Assembly (NCBI RefSeq): GCF_900163695.1
Contig: NZ_FUIC01000037.1
Span: 1 to 64,000 of the forward strand
DNA: 64,000 bases
Source: Gulosibacter sp. 10
GTDB lineage: Bacteria > Actinomycetota > Actinomycetes > Actinomycetales > Microbacteriaceae
Reading direction: 5' to 3'
The notes beneath the pieces were generated by a model. The model saw only the letters and a list, made by a program, of their open reading frames with translations. It searched no databases and was not told the origin of the DNA. Position 1 is the first letter of the stretch. Each line of letters opens with the position of its first letter. Below, one piece after another: positions 50,815 through 58,738 of this stretch. The position numbers and the translations under genes were made by a program.

Positions 50815-52011
50815 ATGACGACGCACACCTCCTCCGCACCGGGCGGAGGCACCACCCCGGGCCGCGCCCTCATCGTCGGCGCGGCCGCGCTGTTCACCGA
50901 CATGCTCGTGCACGGACTGGCCGTGCCCGTGCTCCCCCTGCTCCCCGCGGTGGTCGAGCAGGGCCCGGCCGCGACGGGCATCCTCTTCTCCTCCTACGCG
51001 ATCGCCATGATCGCCGCCACGCTCTTCGCCGGCCGCATCGTCGACCGCCACGGGCCGAAGACGCCGCTGCTCATCGGCCTCGCGGGCCTGGCCGCGGCCA
51101 CGCTGCTGTTCGCCACGGGCGGCCCGTACTGGCTGCTGCTCATCGCCCGCTCGGCGCAGGGCGTCGCGGGCGGGATGTCGTGGGTCGCCGCGCTCTCGCT
51201 CATCGCGGCGACCACGAGCTTCGAGAAGCGCGGCCAGGCGATGGGGGTCGCGATGTCCACCATCACGCTCGGCGTACTGGTCGGCCCGCCGCTCGCCGGG
51301 TTCATGGTCGAACACCTCGGCACCGCTTCCCCGTTCCTGCTGGCCGCGGGCGTCGCCCTCGCCGACGGCGTGCTGCGCATCGTCCTCGTGAGCGGCTCGC
51401 CGCGGGTGGTCGACGACACCGCGGGGCCGCTCGCGGTGCTGCGGGTGCCGGGCTCGCTCTCGATCGTGATCGCCATCGCGATCGGCGCGGGCGCGCTCTC
51501 GGGCATCGAGCCGGTGCTCCCGGCGCATCTCGGCGCCGGCCCGCTCGTCATCGGCCTGCTCTTCGGAGCCGCCTCCCTCGCCGCGATCATCGCCAATCCC
51601 GTCGTCGGCAGATACGTCGCCACGGCCCCGCCGAGGGCGCTGGTTGGATCCGGCGCGGTGGCCGCGGCCGGAGCGCTGCTGGCGCTCGGCTGGGCCGGCG
51701 AGCTGTGGCAGACCTGCCTCGGCATGGCGCTGCTCGGCGTCGCCTCGGCGCTGCTGCTCGCCCCGGCGACCACGCTCATCAGCGAGCAGGGATTCCGCTC
51801 GGACCCGCCCACGCTCGGCGGCTCGTTCGCGCTCTACAACCTCGCCTACGCGGCCGGCCTCGCGCTCGGCCCGCTCCTGGCCGGATTCGGCGTGCAGCGA
51901 CTCGGCTTCGCCGCCGCGATGACCGTCGGCGCCGCGCTCCTGCTCGCCCTCGGCGGAGCGGGACTCGTGCGCCTGCCCGCGCGCCGGGAGACGCCGGCCG
52001 CGGCGGACTGA
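50815..52011 (+). CDS. MFS transporter (DHA1)
   Basis: 398 residues, 12 helices. ALFTDMLVHGLAVPVLPLLP in helix 1, GRIVDRHGPKTPLL in loop 2-3, and STITLGVLVGPPLAGFM in helix 5 (antiporter motif C with GPPLAG). AAAGGAG before the ATG. Operon with the TetR gene. A G+C-rich stem (GGGCGGCGCG with CGCGCCTCCC, 52029-52070) lies before the convergent hxlR end. Substrate unknown. Confidence 0.92.
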   Translation: MTTHTSSAPGGGTTPGRALIVGAAALFTDMLVHGLAVPVLPLLPAVVEQGPAATGILFSSYAIAMIAATLFAGRIVDRHGPKTPLLIGLAGLAAATLLFATGGPYWLLLIARSAQGVAGGMSWVAALSLIAATTSFEKRGQAMGVAMSTITLGVLVGPPLAGFMVEHLGTASPFLLAAGVALADGVLRIVLVSGSPRVVDDTAGPLAVLRVPGSLSIVIAIAIGAGALSGIEPVLPAHLGAGPLVIGLLFGAASLAAIIANPVVGRYVATAPPRALVGSGAVAAAGALLALGWAGELWQTCLGMALLGVASALLLAPATTLISEQGFRSDPPTLGGSFALYNLAYAAGLALGPLLAGFGVQRLGFAAAMTVGAALLLALGGAGLVRLPARRETPAAAD

Positions 52012-52105
52012 GGGGCCGGCCGGGCGGCGCGCCGCGACCCGGGCGTCCGGGGGCGCGCCTCCCGGCCCGGCATCCGGATGGGATCGCTGCGGCGCGGCGA
52101 CGGCG

Positions 52106-52456
52106 CTATTCGGCGTCGCCGACGTGCCGCTCGACCCAGTCGCGCAGCTGCTCGAGCGGCGCGGCGGCGCTCCGCCCGAGCCCGGTGAGCTCGTACTCCA
52201 CGCGGGCCGGCACCTCGGGATAGACGGCGCGGGTGAGCAGTCCGTGCGCCTCGAGGCGCTTGAGCGTCTGCGAGAGCACCTTGGGGCTGATGCCCTCGAG
52301 CCGTCGCTTGAGCTCCCCGTTGCGCCGCGGGCCGTCCTCGAGCGCGCCGATCACCAGCGCGCTCCACTTGTTCGCGAGCAGGTCCAGCATCTCTCGGCAC
52401 GGGCACATCGCCGCGTACACGTCGTTCCGCCCGCACCCGTCCTCGTCGCGTCTCAT
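52106..52456 (-). CDS. HxlR-family transcriptional regulator
   Basis: 116 residues. CPCREMLDLLANKWSALVIGAL is the HxlR opening with the conserved Cys (here three in the first 20 residues), then GISPKVLSQTLKRLEAHGLL. The Cys may sense electrophiles or oxidants, as in the thiol-switch members HypR and QorR. Divergent from a quinone-oxidoreductase-like gene, which matches that idea. Confidence 0.92.
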   Translation of the reverse strand: MRRDEDGCGRNDVYAAMCPCREMLDLLANKWSALVIGALEDGPRRNGELKRRLEGISPKVLSQTLKRLEAHGLLTRAVYPEVPARVEYELTGLGRSAAAPLEQLRDWVERHVGDAE

Positions 52457-52463
52457 GCACCCA

Positions 52464-52482
52464 TGGTATCCGAAAGGTACCA
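52464..52482. promoter_or_regulatory. HxlR operator
   Basis: TGGTATCCGAAAGGTACCA has matched 5-bp arms (TGGTA/TACCA) and begins 8 bases before the hxlR start. GTA-N-TAC dyads of this kind are usual for HxlR proteins. Confidence 0.55.
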
Positions 52483-52518
52483 GAGGCCCTTGACGGTAAC
52501 CGGTGGTCCTGGGGAAGC

Positions 52519-53571
52519 ATGGCAGCCATGAAGACGACTGCGATCGGATACTCCGAGAACCTGCCCGCCGCCCATCCCGAGGCGCTGCTCTCCCGCGAGG
52601 TGCCCGTGCCGGAGCCGGGGCCCCGCGACCTCCTCGTCGAGGTCGAAGCCGTGTCGGTGAACCCGGTCGACGTGAAGCTGCGCGCGGGCGCCCCCGCGGA
52701 CGGGTTCCGGGTGCTGGGCTTCGACGCGGCCGGCACGGTGCGCGCGGTCGGCGCCGAGGCGACCCTGTTCGCCCCGGGCGACGAGGTGTTCTACGCCGGC
52801 AGCATCGGCCGCCCCGGCACGAATCAGCGCCTCCACCTCGTGGACGAGCGGATCGTGGGCCGCAAGCCGACGGCGCTGTCCTTCGCCGACGCCGCCGCGC
52901 TGCCGCTCACGGCCATCACCGCGTGGGAGGCGCTGTTCGACCGGCTCCGCCTCGAGGAGGACTCCGCCGGCACCCTGCTCGTGATCGGCGCGACCGGCGG
53001 CGTCGGCTCCGTCATGCTCCAGCTCGCCGAGGCCCTGCTTCCCGACGTCGCCGTGATCGCGACCGCCTCGGACGACGCGCGGGCCGCGCGGATGCGCGAG
53101 CTCGGCGCCGAGCATGTGGTGAACCATCGGGAGGATCTCGTCGCGCAGGTGCTCGAGATCGCACCCGAGGGGGTCGACCGGCTGTTCACCGCGCACTCGG
53201 AGGGGCAGATCGAGCGGTACGCGGAGATCGTGCGCCCGTTCGGCCACGTGGTCGCGATCGACGACGGCCCGCGCGACGTCTCGCCGCTCAAGGGCAGGAG
53301 CATCTCGTGGCACTGGGAGCTCATGTTCACGCGGCCGCTCCTGGAGACCCCCGACATGATCGAGCAGCACCGGCTGCTGGACGCGGTCGCCGACCTCGTG
53401 GACCGGGGGCGCATCCGGTCGACGGCCGCGACTGTGCTCGGGCCGATCTCCCCCGCCGCCCTCCGCGAGGCGCACGAGCTGGTCGAGCGCGGGCGCACCG
53501 TCGGCAAGGTGGTCGTCCACGGATGGGAGGAGGCGATCGACTCGGCTCGAGAATCCACCGATATCTATTAG
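52519..53571 (+). CDS. Zinc-independent MDR oxidoreductase (quinone oxidoreductase-like)
   Basis: 350 residues. GroES-like N-terminal domain with EAVSVNPVDVKLR, then a Rossmann domain with GATGGVGSV. The structural-zinc Cys cluster is absent. It resembles the zinc-binding-type ADH subfamily that includes ZADH1/QOR-like enzymes. GGGGAAGC precedes ATG 52519; ATG 52528 is an equal alternative. Under the divergent HxlR, so probably induced by quinones or aldehydes. Confidence 0.9.
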   Translation: MAAMKTTAIGYSENLPAAHPEALLSREVPVPEPGPRDLLVEVEAVSVNPVDVKLRAGAPADGFRVLGFDAAGTVRAVGAEATLFAPGDEVFYAGSIGRPGTNQRLHLVDERIVGRKPTALSFADAAALPLTAITAWEALFDRLRLEEDSAGTLLVIGATGGVGSVMLQLAEALLPDVAVIATASDDARAARMRELGAEHVVNHREDLVAQVLEIAPEGVDRLFTAHSEGQIERYAEIVRPFGHVVAIDDGPRDVSPLKGRSISWHWELMFTRPLLETPDMIEQHRLLDAVADLVDRGRIRSTAATVLGPISPAALREAHELVERGRTVGKVVVHGWEEAIDSARESTDIY

Positions 53572-53591
53572 TACAAATAGATACTTGTGCT
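53570..53591. promoter_or_regulatory. ArsR operator before the ArsR-SRPBCC operon
   Basis: AGTACAAATAG and ATACTTGTGCT are inverted with 8 of 11 pairs matched. The A/T-rich site overlaps the stop codon of the oxidoreductase gene and lies 33 bases before the arsR start. Confidence 0.5.
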
Positions 53592-53623
53592 ATGGTGCCC
53601 TCAGCCGAGGAGGGAGACACCGG

Positions 53624-53959
53624 ATGAGCATCGAGGCCGCGGCAGATCTGGACCTGGCGCTGCGCGCGCTCGCCGACGGGAATCGGCGGGCGATCCTGCG
53701 GGTCATCCGATCCGCACCGCAGCCGGTCGGCGCGATCGCCGAGGAGCTCGGCCTCTCGCAGCAGACGGCCTCCCATCATCTCGGGGTGCTGCGCAAGGCC
53801 GGCCTGGCGGTCGCCACCCGCGAGGGCACGCGCCATCTGTACGCGGTGGAGACGGACGGCCTCGCGGCGGTGCGCTCCTACCTGGACGACTTCTGGCCGA
53901 GCAGGCTCGCCGACCTCAAGTCCGCGATCGAGGCGCGGGAGGCGCGGGATCATGGCTGA
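53624..53959 (+). CDS. ArsR-family regulator
   Basis: 111 residues. ALADGNRRAILRVIRSAPQPVG and LSQQTASHHLGVLRKAGLA, then the wing VATREGTRHLYAVE. No metal-site Cys. GAGGAGGGAG precedes the ATG. Followed by an SRPBCC gene overlapping by 8 bases, a very common actinobacterial pair in which the SRPBCC protein is thought to bind the effector. Confidence 0.92.
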   Translation: MSIEAAADLDLALRALADGNRRAILRVIRSAPQPVGAIAEELGLSQQTASHHLGVLRKAGLAVATREGTRHLYAVETDGLAAVRSYLDDFWPSRLADLKSAIEAREARDHG

Positions 53960-54386
53960 GTTCCGCGACTCCATCGAGATCGCCGCCTCTCCCGAGACGG
54001 TCTTCGAATACCTCACCACGAACGAGGGCATGACGGCATGGATGGGCCGCTACGCGGATCTCGACCCGACGCCCGGCGGGAGGTTCGCGGTGGACATCGC
54101 GGGCCATCCGGTGCGCGGCGAATACCTCCACGTCGATCGTCCGAGCCGCGTCGTCGTCTCCTGGGGGTTCGCCGGAAGCGAGGACCTCCCCGCCGGCGCC
54201 TCGAGGGTCGAGTTCCGGCTGACGCCGATCGAGGGCGGAACGCGGGTCGACCTCCGCCATTCCGACCTGCCCGACGCCGAGGTGCGCGGCCACGCGGACG
54301 GCTGGGCGAATTTCCTGCCCCGGCTCGCGCTCGTCGGCGCGGGCGCCGACGCCGGGCCGGACCGATGGCGACCGCTTCCCGATTGA
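53952..54386 (+). CDS. SRPBCC (AHSA1/START-like) ligand-binding protein
   Basis: 144 residues. FRDSIEIAASPETVFEYLT opening and GRFAVDIAGHPVRGEYL, then WANFLPRLALV, the usual AHSA1-like fold with a hydrophobic pocket. Overlaps arsR by 8 bases. Ligand unknown. Confidence 0.9.
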   Translation: MAEFRDSIEIAASPETVFEYLTTNEGMTAWMGRYADLDPTPGGRFAVDIAGHPVRGEYLHVDRPSRVVVSWGFAGSEDLPAGASRVEFRLTPIEGGTRVDLRHSDLPDAEVRGHADGWANFLPRLALVGAGADAGPDRWRPLPD

Positions 54387-54430
54387 ACCTACCCGACGCC
54401 GCGCCCGCGGCACGACACAGGAGCAGCACC

Positions 54431-54787
54431 ATGACCGAGCACACCCCCTTCGAGATCGTTCAGCAGTACCACCGCGCCTGGACCGGCGGGGACGTCGAGG
54501 GAGCCATGCGCCTCGTCGCGGACGACATCGTCTGCCGCGCCCCCGGCGCGGACCTCGCGGGCAAGGACGCCTACCGCGAGTTCATCGGCGGATTCGCCCC
54601 GATGCTCACCGGCATCGGCGATATCGCCGGGTTCGCGGACGGGGATCGCGTGGCGCTCTTCTACTACCCGCAGACGGCGGCGACCGCCACGACGCCGGCC
54701 GCCGAGCTCTTCACCGTCGAGGAGGGCAGGATCGCCCGGAGCGTGCTGATCTTCGACCGGCTCTCCTACGGCCCGCCCCAGGACTGA
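54431..54787 (+). CDS. SnoaL/NTF2-like small protein
   Basis: 118 residues. QQYHRAWTGGDVEGAMRLVADD opening and DRVALFYYPQTA in the sheet, an alpha+beta cone fold used by polyketide cyclases, isomerases and ligand-binding proteins. ACAGGAGC precedes the ATG. Third gene of the ArsR run; catalytic residues are not evident, so a binding role is as likely. Confidence 0.85.
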   Translation: MTEHTPFEIVQQYHRAWTGGDVEGAMRLVADDIVCRAPGADLAGKDAYREFIGGFAPMLTGIGDIAGFADGDRVALFYYPQTAATATTPAAELFTVEEGRIARSVLIFDRLSYGPPQD

Positions 54788-54799
54788 GGCGGGGCTCCG

Positions 54800-55147
54800 A
54801 TGACTCCCGGGCAGACCGGACTCGTCGAGCGGCTCCGCGGCGTGCTCGCCGATGAGCCGGTGCGGCGCGAGGTGTCCATGTTCGGCGGCAGGTCGTTCAT
54901 GATCCGCGAGAAGATGCTCGTCAGCGCGCTCAAAGACGGCGGCCTGCTGGTGCGCGTCGACGCCGCCCGGCACGACGAGCTCCTCCGCCGGCCGGGCGCC
55001 CGCCAGGCGGAGATGGGCCCCGGCCGCGACATGGGGCCGGGCTGGATCGAGGTCGAGGCCGCCGCGATCGACGGGGATGCGGAACTCGCCTCGTGGGTGG
55101 GGATCGCGATGGAGTTCAACCGCGCCGCGACCGCACAGGACAGGTAG
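54800..55147 (+). CDS. TfoX N-terminal domain protein
   Basis: 115 residues. SMFGGRSFMIREKMLVSALKD is the TfoX_N signature (FGG...F). Only this domain is present, as in most actinobacterial members, and no competence role is implied. Starts 12 bases after the SnoaL-like stop, so probably in the same transcript. Confidence 0.85.
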   Translation: MTPGQTGLVERLRGVLADEPVRREVSMFGGRSFMIREKMLVSALKDGGLLVRVDAARHDELLRRPGARQAEMGPGRDMGPGWIEVEAAAIDGDAELASWVGIAMEFNRAATAQDR

Positions 55148-55166
55148 CGCCCCACCCCGAAGCGCT

Positions 55167-55203
55167 CCTTCTCCCACCGGCACGTGCTCGAACCGGGAGA
55201 AGG
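55167..55203. terminator. Bidirectional hairpin between TfoX and yoeB genes
   Basis: CCTTCTCCC (55167-55175) and GGGAGAAGG (55195-55203) are perfect 9-bp arms; the loop holds a further CGG/CCG pair. The two flanking genes converge on it. Confidence 0.6.
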
Positions 55204-55229
55204 CGAGCAGCATCCACGAAGAGCGGTGC

Positions 55230-55490
55230 TCAGTAGTGGTACCGAGCCTGAAGAATAATGAGATCCTCTCCGTCGACGAGATAGACGAGGCGATGCTCGT
55301 CGGTGATACGTCGCGACCAGGCCCCCTGGGCCCCGTACTTCAGCTGCTCGGGTTTCCCGATGCCTTCGAATGGTTGGCGCAGACAGCCGTCGATGAGTGC
55401 GTTGATTCGCTTCAGGACGCGCCGGTCGGCAGTCTGCCAGTGCCGGTAATCGTCCCAGCCGGCTTTGTCCCAGGCGGGACGCATCATCAC
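55230..55490 (-). CDS. yoeB: YoeB-type mRNA-interferase toxin
   Basis: 86 residues. HRLVYLVDGEDLIILQARYHY at the end carries the active-site H and Y last two residues, preceded by Arg in SRRITDE; ALIDGCLRQPFEGIGKPE is the family mid-part. YoeB cleaves mRNA at the ribosomal A site. It overlaps the antitoxin stop by 4 bases (ATGA). Confidence 0.92.
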   Translation of the reverse strand: MMMRPAWDKAGWDDYRHWQTADRRVLKRINALIDGCLRQPFEGIGKPEQLKYGAQGAWSRRITDEHRLVYLVDGEDLIILQARYHY

Positions 55491-55738
55491 TCGCCTCGGT
55501 CGAGCTCATGCTCCTCGGCCTTGCCTGCTCGTGCCCGCTCATAGGCGTCGAGCAGTCTGCGTGCATTCGCAGGGGACCGGAACAGGTAGGCGGTCTCCTG
55601 CCATGCCGCATACTCGTCGGCAGGCATCAAGACGGCGTTGCCCTTGCGGGAGACGATCTCCACCGCGTCCCGATCGGCGTTGATTCGCTCGATCAAGGGG
55701 AAGAGGGTTTTACGAGCCTCGCTTGCAGAGATGGACAT
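55487..55738 (-). CDS. yefM: YefM/Phd-type antitoxin
   Basis: 83 residues. SISASEARKTLFPLIERIN is the Phd/YefM DNA-binding start, EIVSRKGNAVLMPADEYAAW the second block, and the C-terminal acidic tail (AEEHELDRGE) is the toxin-binding part. First gene of the pair; two repeats upstream (55766-55788) are likely autoregulatory sites. Confidence 0.92.
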   Translation of the reverse strand: MSISASEARKTLFPLIERINADRDAVEIVSRKGNAVLMPADEYAAWQETAYLFRSPANARRLLDAYERARAGKAEEHELDRGE

Positions 55739-55765
55739 GGCTGAGGCCTCCGCTCATTCTCATGT

Positions 55766-55788
55766 GTCGTACCACATTGTCGTACCAC
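55766..55788. promoter_or_regulatory. Two operator repeats of yefM-yoeB
   Basis: GTCGTACCAC occurs at 55766-55775 and 55779-55788 with 13-bp period. Each contains the GTAC core and near-dyad GTNGTACNAC typical of YefM sites. They are 28-50 bases before the yefM start. Confidence 0.7.
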
Positions 55789-55937
55789 TCCGGATGTCCA
55801 GAAGCCGTGCGGGGAATCACTCGCGATGCAACGCTGGATCACAGGGAGCTCCACCGCCTGGCGATGTCGCGACCGACGAGGGCCGGTAGCGCCCCGCCGC
55901 TCCCCGAAGCGCTTCCCTCGGCGCGGCTGCGCGCGCC

Positions 55938-56579
55938 TCAGCCCGCGCGCCCCTCCTCCGCAGAACCGCCAGAACCGCCGATCGCGGCCGATGCGCGCCG
56001 GCGGAGGTCGGCCGCCAGCGCGAGGATCGAGGCGTCCGCGGCATCCCATCGGCCGGTGGCGAGGGCGAAGCCGAGCGCGCCGCGATAGCCGATCAGCAGT
56101 GCGTCCGCGATGGCGCGGGCCTCCTCCGCCGCCGCTCCGCAGCCGAGGAGGTGGGCCGAGATCGCCTCGCCCCATTCCCGGTCGACCTCGAGCAGCAGCG
56201 GCCGGTACCGCTCGGGGTCGCGGATGGCCGAGGAGGCGAGCTCGAAGTAGAGCGCCAGGAAGGGACGGGCCTCCTCGCCCTTCGCCTCGCGCCACAGCGC
56301 CGCCACCGCCTCGACCAGGCGCTGCACGGGATCGCCGGCTCCGCGGGCGGGGTCGTCGAGCAGCTCCGCGATGGTCGGCTGCCGACGCCGAAGCGCGCGG
56401 ACGACCTCCACGAGCAGCCCCTCCTTGCTGCCGAAGTGGTACAGCAGCGTGCGCGGCGCGACCCCCAGCTCCGCCGCCAGCGGCCGCAGCGTGGTGCCCG
56501 CGATCCCGGTCCGCTGCACCGAGTCCGCGGCGGCGGCGAGCAGGTCGGCGGTGCGCTGGGGATCCCTGGGGCGAGCCAT
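55938..56579 (-). CDS. TetR-family transcriptional regulator
   Basis: 213 residues. RTADLLAAAADSVQRTG, LRPLAAELGVAPRTLLYHFGSK in the HTH, then a TetR_C domain. ATG start at 56579. Divergent from a small membrane protein 40 bases away; CAGT/ACTG arms (about 56595-56614) lie between. Probable regulator of that gene. Confidence 0.9.
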   Translation of the reverse strand: MARPRDPQRTADLLAAAADSVQRTGIAGTTLRPLAAELGVAPRTLLYHFGSKEGLLVEVVRALRRRQPTIAELLDDPARGAGDPVQRLVEAVAALWREAKGEEARPFLALYFELASSAIRDPERYRPLLLEVDREWGEAISAHLLGCGAAAEEARAIADALLIGYRGALGFALATGRWDAADASILALAADLRRRASAAIGGSGGSAEEGRAG

Positions 56580-56619
56580 GTCCTATTCTTACCACAGTCG
56601 TTTCACTAATACTGGGAGC

Positions 56620-57045
56620 ATGTCCGACACCGCATCCTCCACCTCGCCCCGGCACGACCTCCTCGTCGCGATCGGCTACGGCGCGGCGATCTGGGTCGTC
56701 GCCACGGCGCTGATCCTCACCCTCGGCCCCGCGCTCGTCCCCGAGGAGGGCTCCCGCGCCGGCGTCCTCGTGATCCTCGTCTTCGCGGCGCTCGCCTTCG
56801 GCCTCGCGGTCCTCGCCTCCCTGCTGTACCGGCGCACCCGGATCGACTCGATCGAGTCGCGCCTCCGGTTCGGCACAGGGATCGCGGCGACCGGGCTCCT
56901 GCTCGACGCCGTCGTCTACGGCGTCGCCACCGGCCGGTACCCGCTCCTCGCCGACTCCCAGCAGGGCCCGATCGCCTTCTTCCTCGTGCTCGCCTACGGC
57001 GCGCTGCTCGTGGCGCCGCACGCCGCGGGCCGCGCACGCGGATAG
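56620..57045 (+). CDS. Four-helix membrane protein (DUF5367-like)
   Basis: 141 residues. Four hydrophobic helices (about 14-33, 46-66, 84-105, 115-133) with a basic loop RRTRIDSIESRLRFG between the second and third. It resembles a small family often found beside TetR genes; function unknown. AATACT lies 6 bases before the ATG. Its last 52 bases overlap the end of the convergent MFS gene. Confidence 0.75.
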   Translation: MSDTASSTSPRHDLLVAIGYGAAIWVVATALILTLGPALVPEEGSRAGVLVILVFAALAFGLAVLASLLYRRTRIDSIESRLRFGTGIAATGLLLDAVVYGVATGRYPLLADSQQGPIAFFLVLAYGALLVAPHAAGRARG

Positions 57046-58232
57046 CCGCCGGACTCGTCCCCGTCCTTCGCCTCCGACCCCTCCGCCGACGGGCGCCCCT
57101 TCGAGCGCGCCAGCGCGATCCAGGCGGCGAGCACCAGGGCGAGCCCTGCGGGGATGAGCGCCCACGCCGCGAGGTCGGCCGCCTCGGCACCGGCGCCGAG
57201 CAGGCCGCTGCCGAGCGCGGAGCCGGCCGCCGAGCCGAGGTACATGGCGGCCATCTGGAAGGCGATGATCGGCATCGCCTGCGCCGGCCGATCCCCGGTC
57301 AGCGCCTGCTGCAGCGTCGGCACGCTCGCCCAGCCCGCGGCGCCCCACACCGCCGCGGCGATCAGCCACGCCGCCGGCGCGGCGACGAGCTGCACGAGCA
57401 CGAAGCTCAGGCCGAGCAGCGCGGGCAGCGCCAGCAGCAGCGGCCTCGGCCCGTACCGGTCGAGCGGCCGCCCCACGAGCGCGGAGCCCGAGACTCCCCC
57501 GATCCCCCAGGCCCAGACGAGCGCGAGCCCCCAGTCGCCGAGCCCCGCGGACTCGGCCATCGGCAGCAGATAGGTGTAGAGCCCGAGGCTCGCGACGCCG
57601 AGCAGGAACGCCGCGAGCACCCCGACGGCGGTCCGGCCGGTGCGCAGCACCCGGATGGCGGGGCCGCCCGCCTCCGCGTCGAGCCGCGGAAGGGTGCGGG
57701 CGCGGAGCGCGAGCGCGGCCATGCTGAGCACGCCGATGACCACCACCAGGCCCATCGTCCACCGCCAGCCGAGGGACTGCCCGAGGAGCATGCCGACCGG
57801 GACGCCCGCGACGGTGCCGGTGGAGAGCCCGAAGGTCACCATCGCCATCGCCCGCCCGCGCTCGCGCTCGGCCGCAATCGCGGCGGCGGTCGCGGTCGCG
57901 ACGGCGGTGAGGATGCCCGCCCCGGCGCCGGCGATGACGCGGGAGACGAGGAACACCTCGATGCCGGGCGCCAGGGTCGTGACGAGGTTGCCGAGGTTGA
58001 ACACGCCGAGCGCGATCAGCAGCGCGCGCGCCGTGCTGCCCCGCGTCAGGCGCCCGGAGAGCAGCGGGCCGGCGACCGCGTAGGCCGCGGTGAACGCCGT
58101 CACGCCGAGGCCGATCATCGCGACCGTGGTGGCGAGGGAGTCGGCGATCCGCGGGAGCACCCCCGCCAGCACGTAGGCGTCGATGCCCAGCGCGATCGCG
58201 GCGACCACGAGCGGCCAGATCCTCCGCATCAT
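56994..58232 (-). CDS. MFS transporter (DHA1, AraJ/YdhP-like)
   Basis: 412 residues, 12 helices. IALGIDAYVLAGVLPRIADSL in helix 1, LLSGRLTRGSTARAL in loop 2-3, and FGLSTGTVAGVPVGMLLGQ in helix 5. The ATG overlaps the ArsR stop (58229-58232), so it is coupled to the regulator and read from the ArsR promoter. The C-terminal tail (about 40 residues, acidic/basic) runs antisense into the DUF5367-like gene. Substrate unknown. Confidence 0.9.
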   Translation of the reverse strand: MMRRIWPLVVAAIALGIDAYVLAGVLPRIADSLATTVAMIGLGVTAFTAAYAVAGPLLSGRLTRGSTARALLIALGVFNLGNLVTTLAPGIEVFLVSRVIAGAGAGILTAVATATAAAIAAERERGRAMAMVTFGLSTGTVAGVPVGMLLGQSLGWRWTMGLVVVIGVLSMAALALRARTLPRLDAEAGGPAIRVLRTGRTAVGVLAAFLLGVASLGLYTYLLPMAESAGLGDWGLALVWAWGIGGVSGSALVGRPLDRYGPRPLLLALPALLGLSFVLVQLVAAPAAWLIAAAVWGAAGWASVPTLQQALTGDRPAQAMPIIAFQMAAMYLGSAAGSALGSGLLGAGAEAADLAAWALIPAGLALVLAAWIALARSKGRPSAEGSEAKDGDESGGYPRARPAACGATSSAP

Positions 58233-58567
58233 GCGTCGCCCTCCCGCTCGTCCGCGTCCTGCGCGTAGCCGGAGAGCACGGTGCCCAGGAGCCCGGGGAA
58301 TCGGCGTTCGAGGTCGTCGGCGCGGAGTGCGATCATGCACTTTCGCCCCTCGCCGCGCACGAAGACCACGCCGGATTCGCGCAGCAGGCTCGTGTGGTGC
58401 GTGAGCGTCGAGCGCGGCAGATCGGGCCCGAGCTCGATGCTGTCGACCTCGCCCCGCTCGGCGAGCATCCGCACCATGTTCAGCCGCAGCGGCTCGCTCA
58501 GCGCGAAGAGCACGCGCGGGATCGCGATCTCCTCGGTCTCGGGATGCTCGTAGCTGCGTGGGGACAT
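58229..58567 (-). CDS. ArsR-type winged-helix regulator
   Basis: 112 residues. ALSEPLRLNMVRMLAERGEV, LPRSTLTHHTSLLRESGVV, and LERRFPGLLGTVL near the end, the motif shared with 17803 and 27766. Here the regulator precedes its pump in one operon instead of facing it. GGAG precedes the ATG at 58567. A complex set of inverted repeats lies upstream. Confidence 0.9.
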   Translation of the reverse strand: MSPRSYEHPETEEIAIPRVLFALSEPLRLNMVRMLAERGEVDSIELGPDLPRSTLTHHTSLLRESGVVFVRGEGRKCMIALRADDLERRFPGLLGTVLSGYAQDADEREGDA

Positions 58568-58575
58568 CGCGCACT

Positions 58576-58630
58576 CCAATCGTTCGAAAATAGTCGCACG
58601 GTAACTGTGCGAGAATTCTCGCACGATTGG
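58576..58630. promoter_or_regulatory. Nested inverted repeats upstream of the ArsR-MFS operon
   Basis: GTGCGAGAATTCTCGCAC (58607-58624) is an 18-bp perfect palindrome. CGCAC at 58595-58599 repeats its arm, so CGCAC-N7-GTGCG can also pair. Outside, CCAATCGT (58576-58583) is inverted as ACGATTGG (58623-58630). Three alternative stems compete here. Confidence 0.65.
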
Positions 58631-58738
58631 CGACCGCGGCACAACCCGTCGGAACCCGGGCGGCCGCCCAGGCGCTGGCGGCGAGGTTCGGACGCCGGTT
58701 ATTGACTTCATCATCAAAAACGAGATAGCGTCTCCGGC

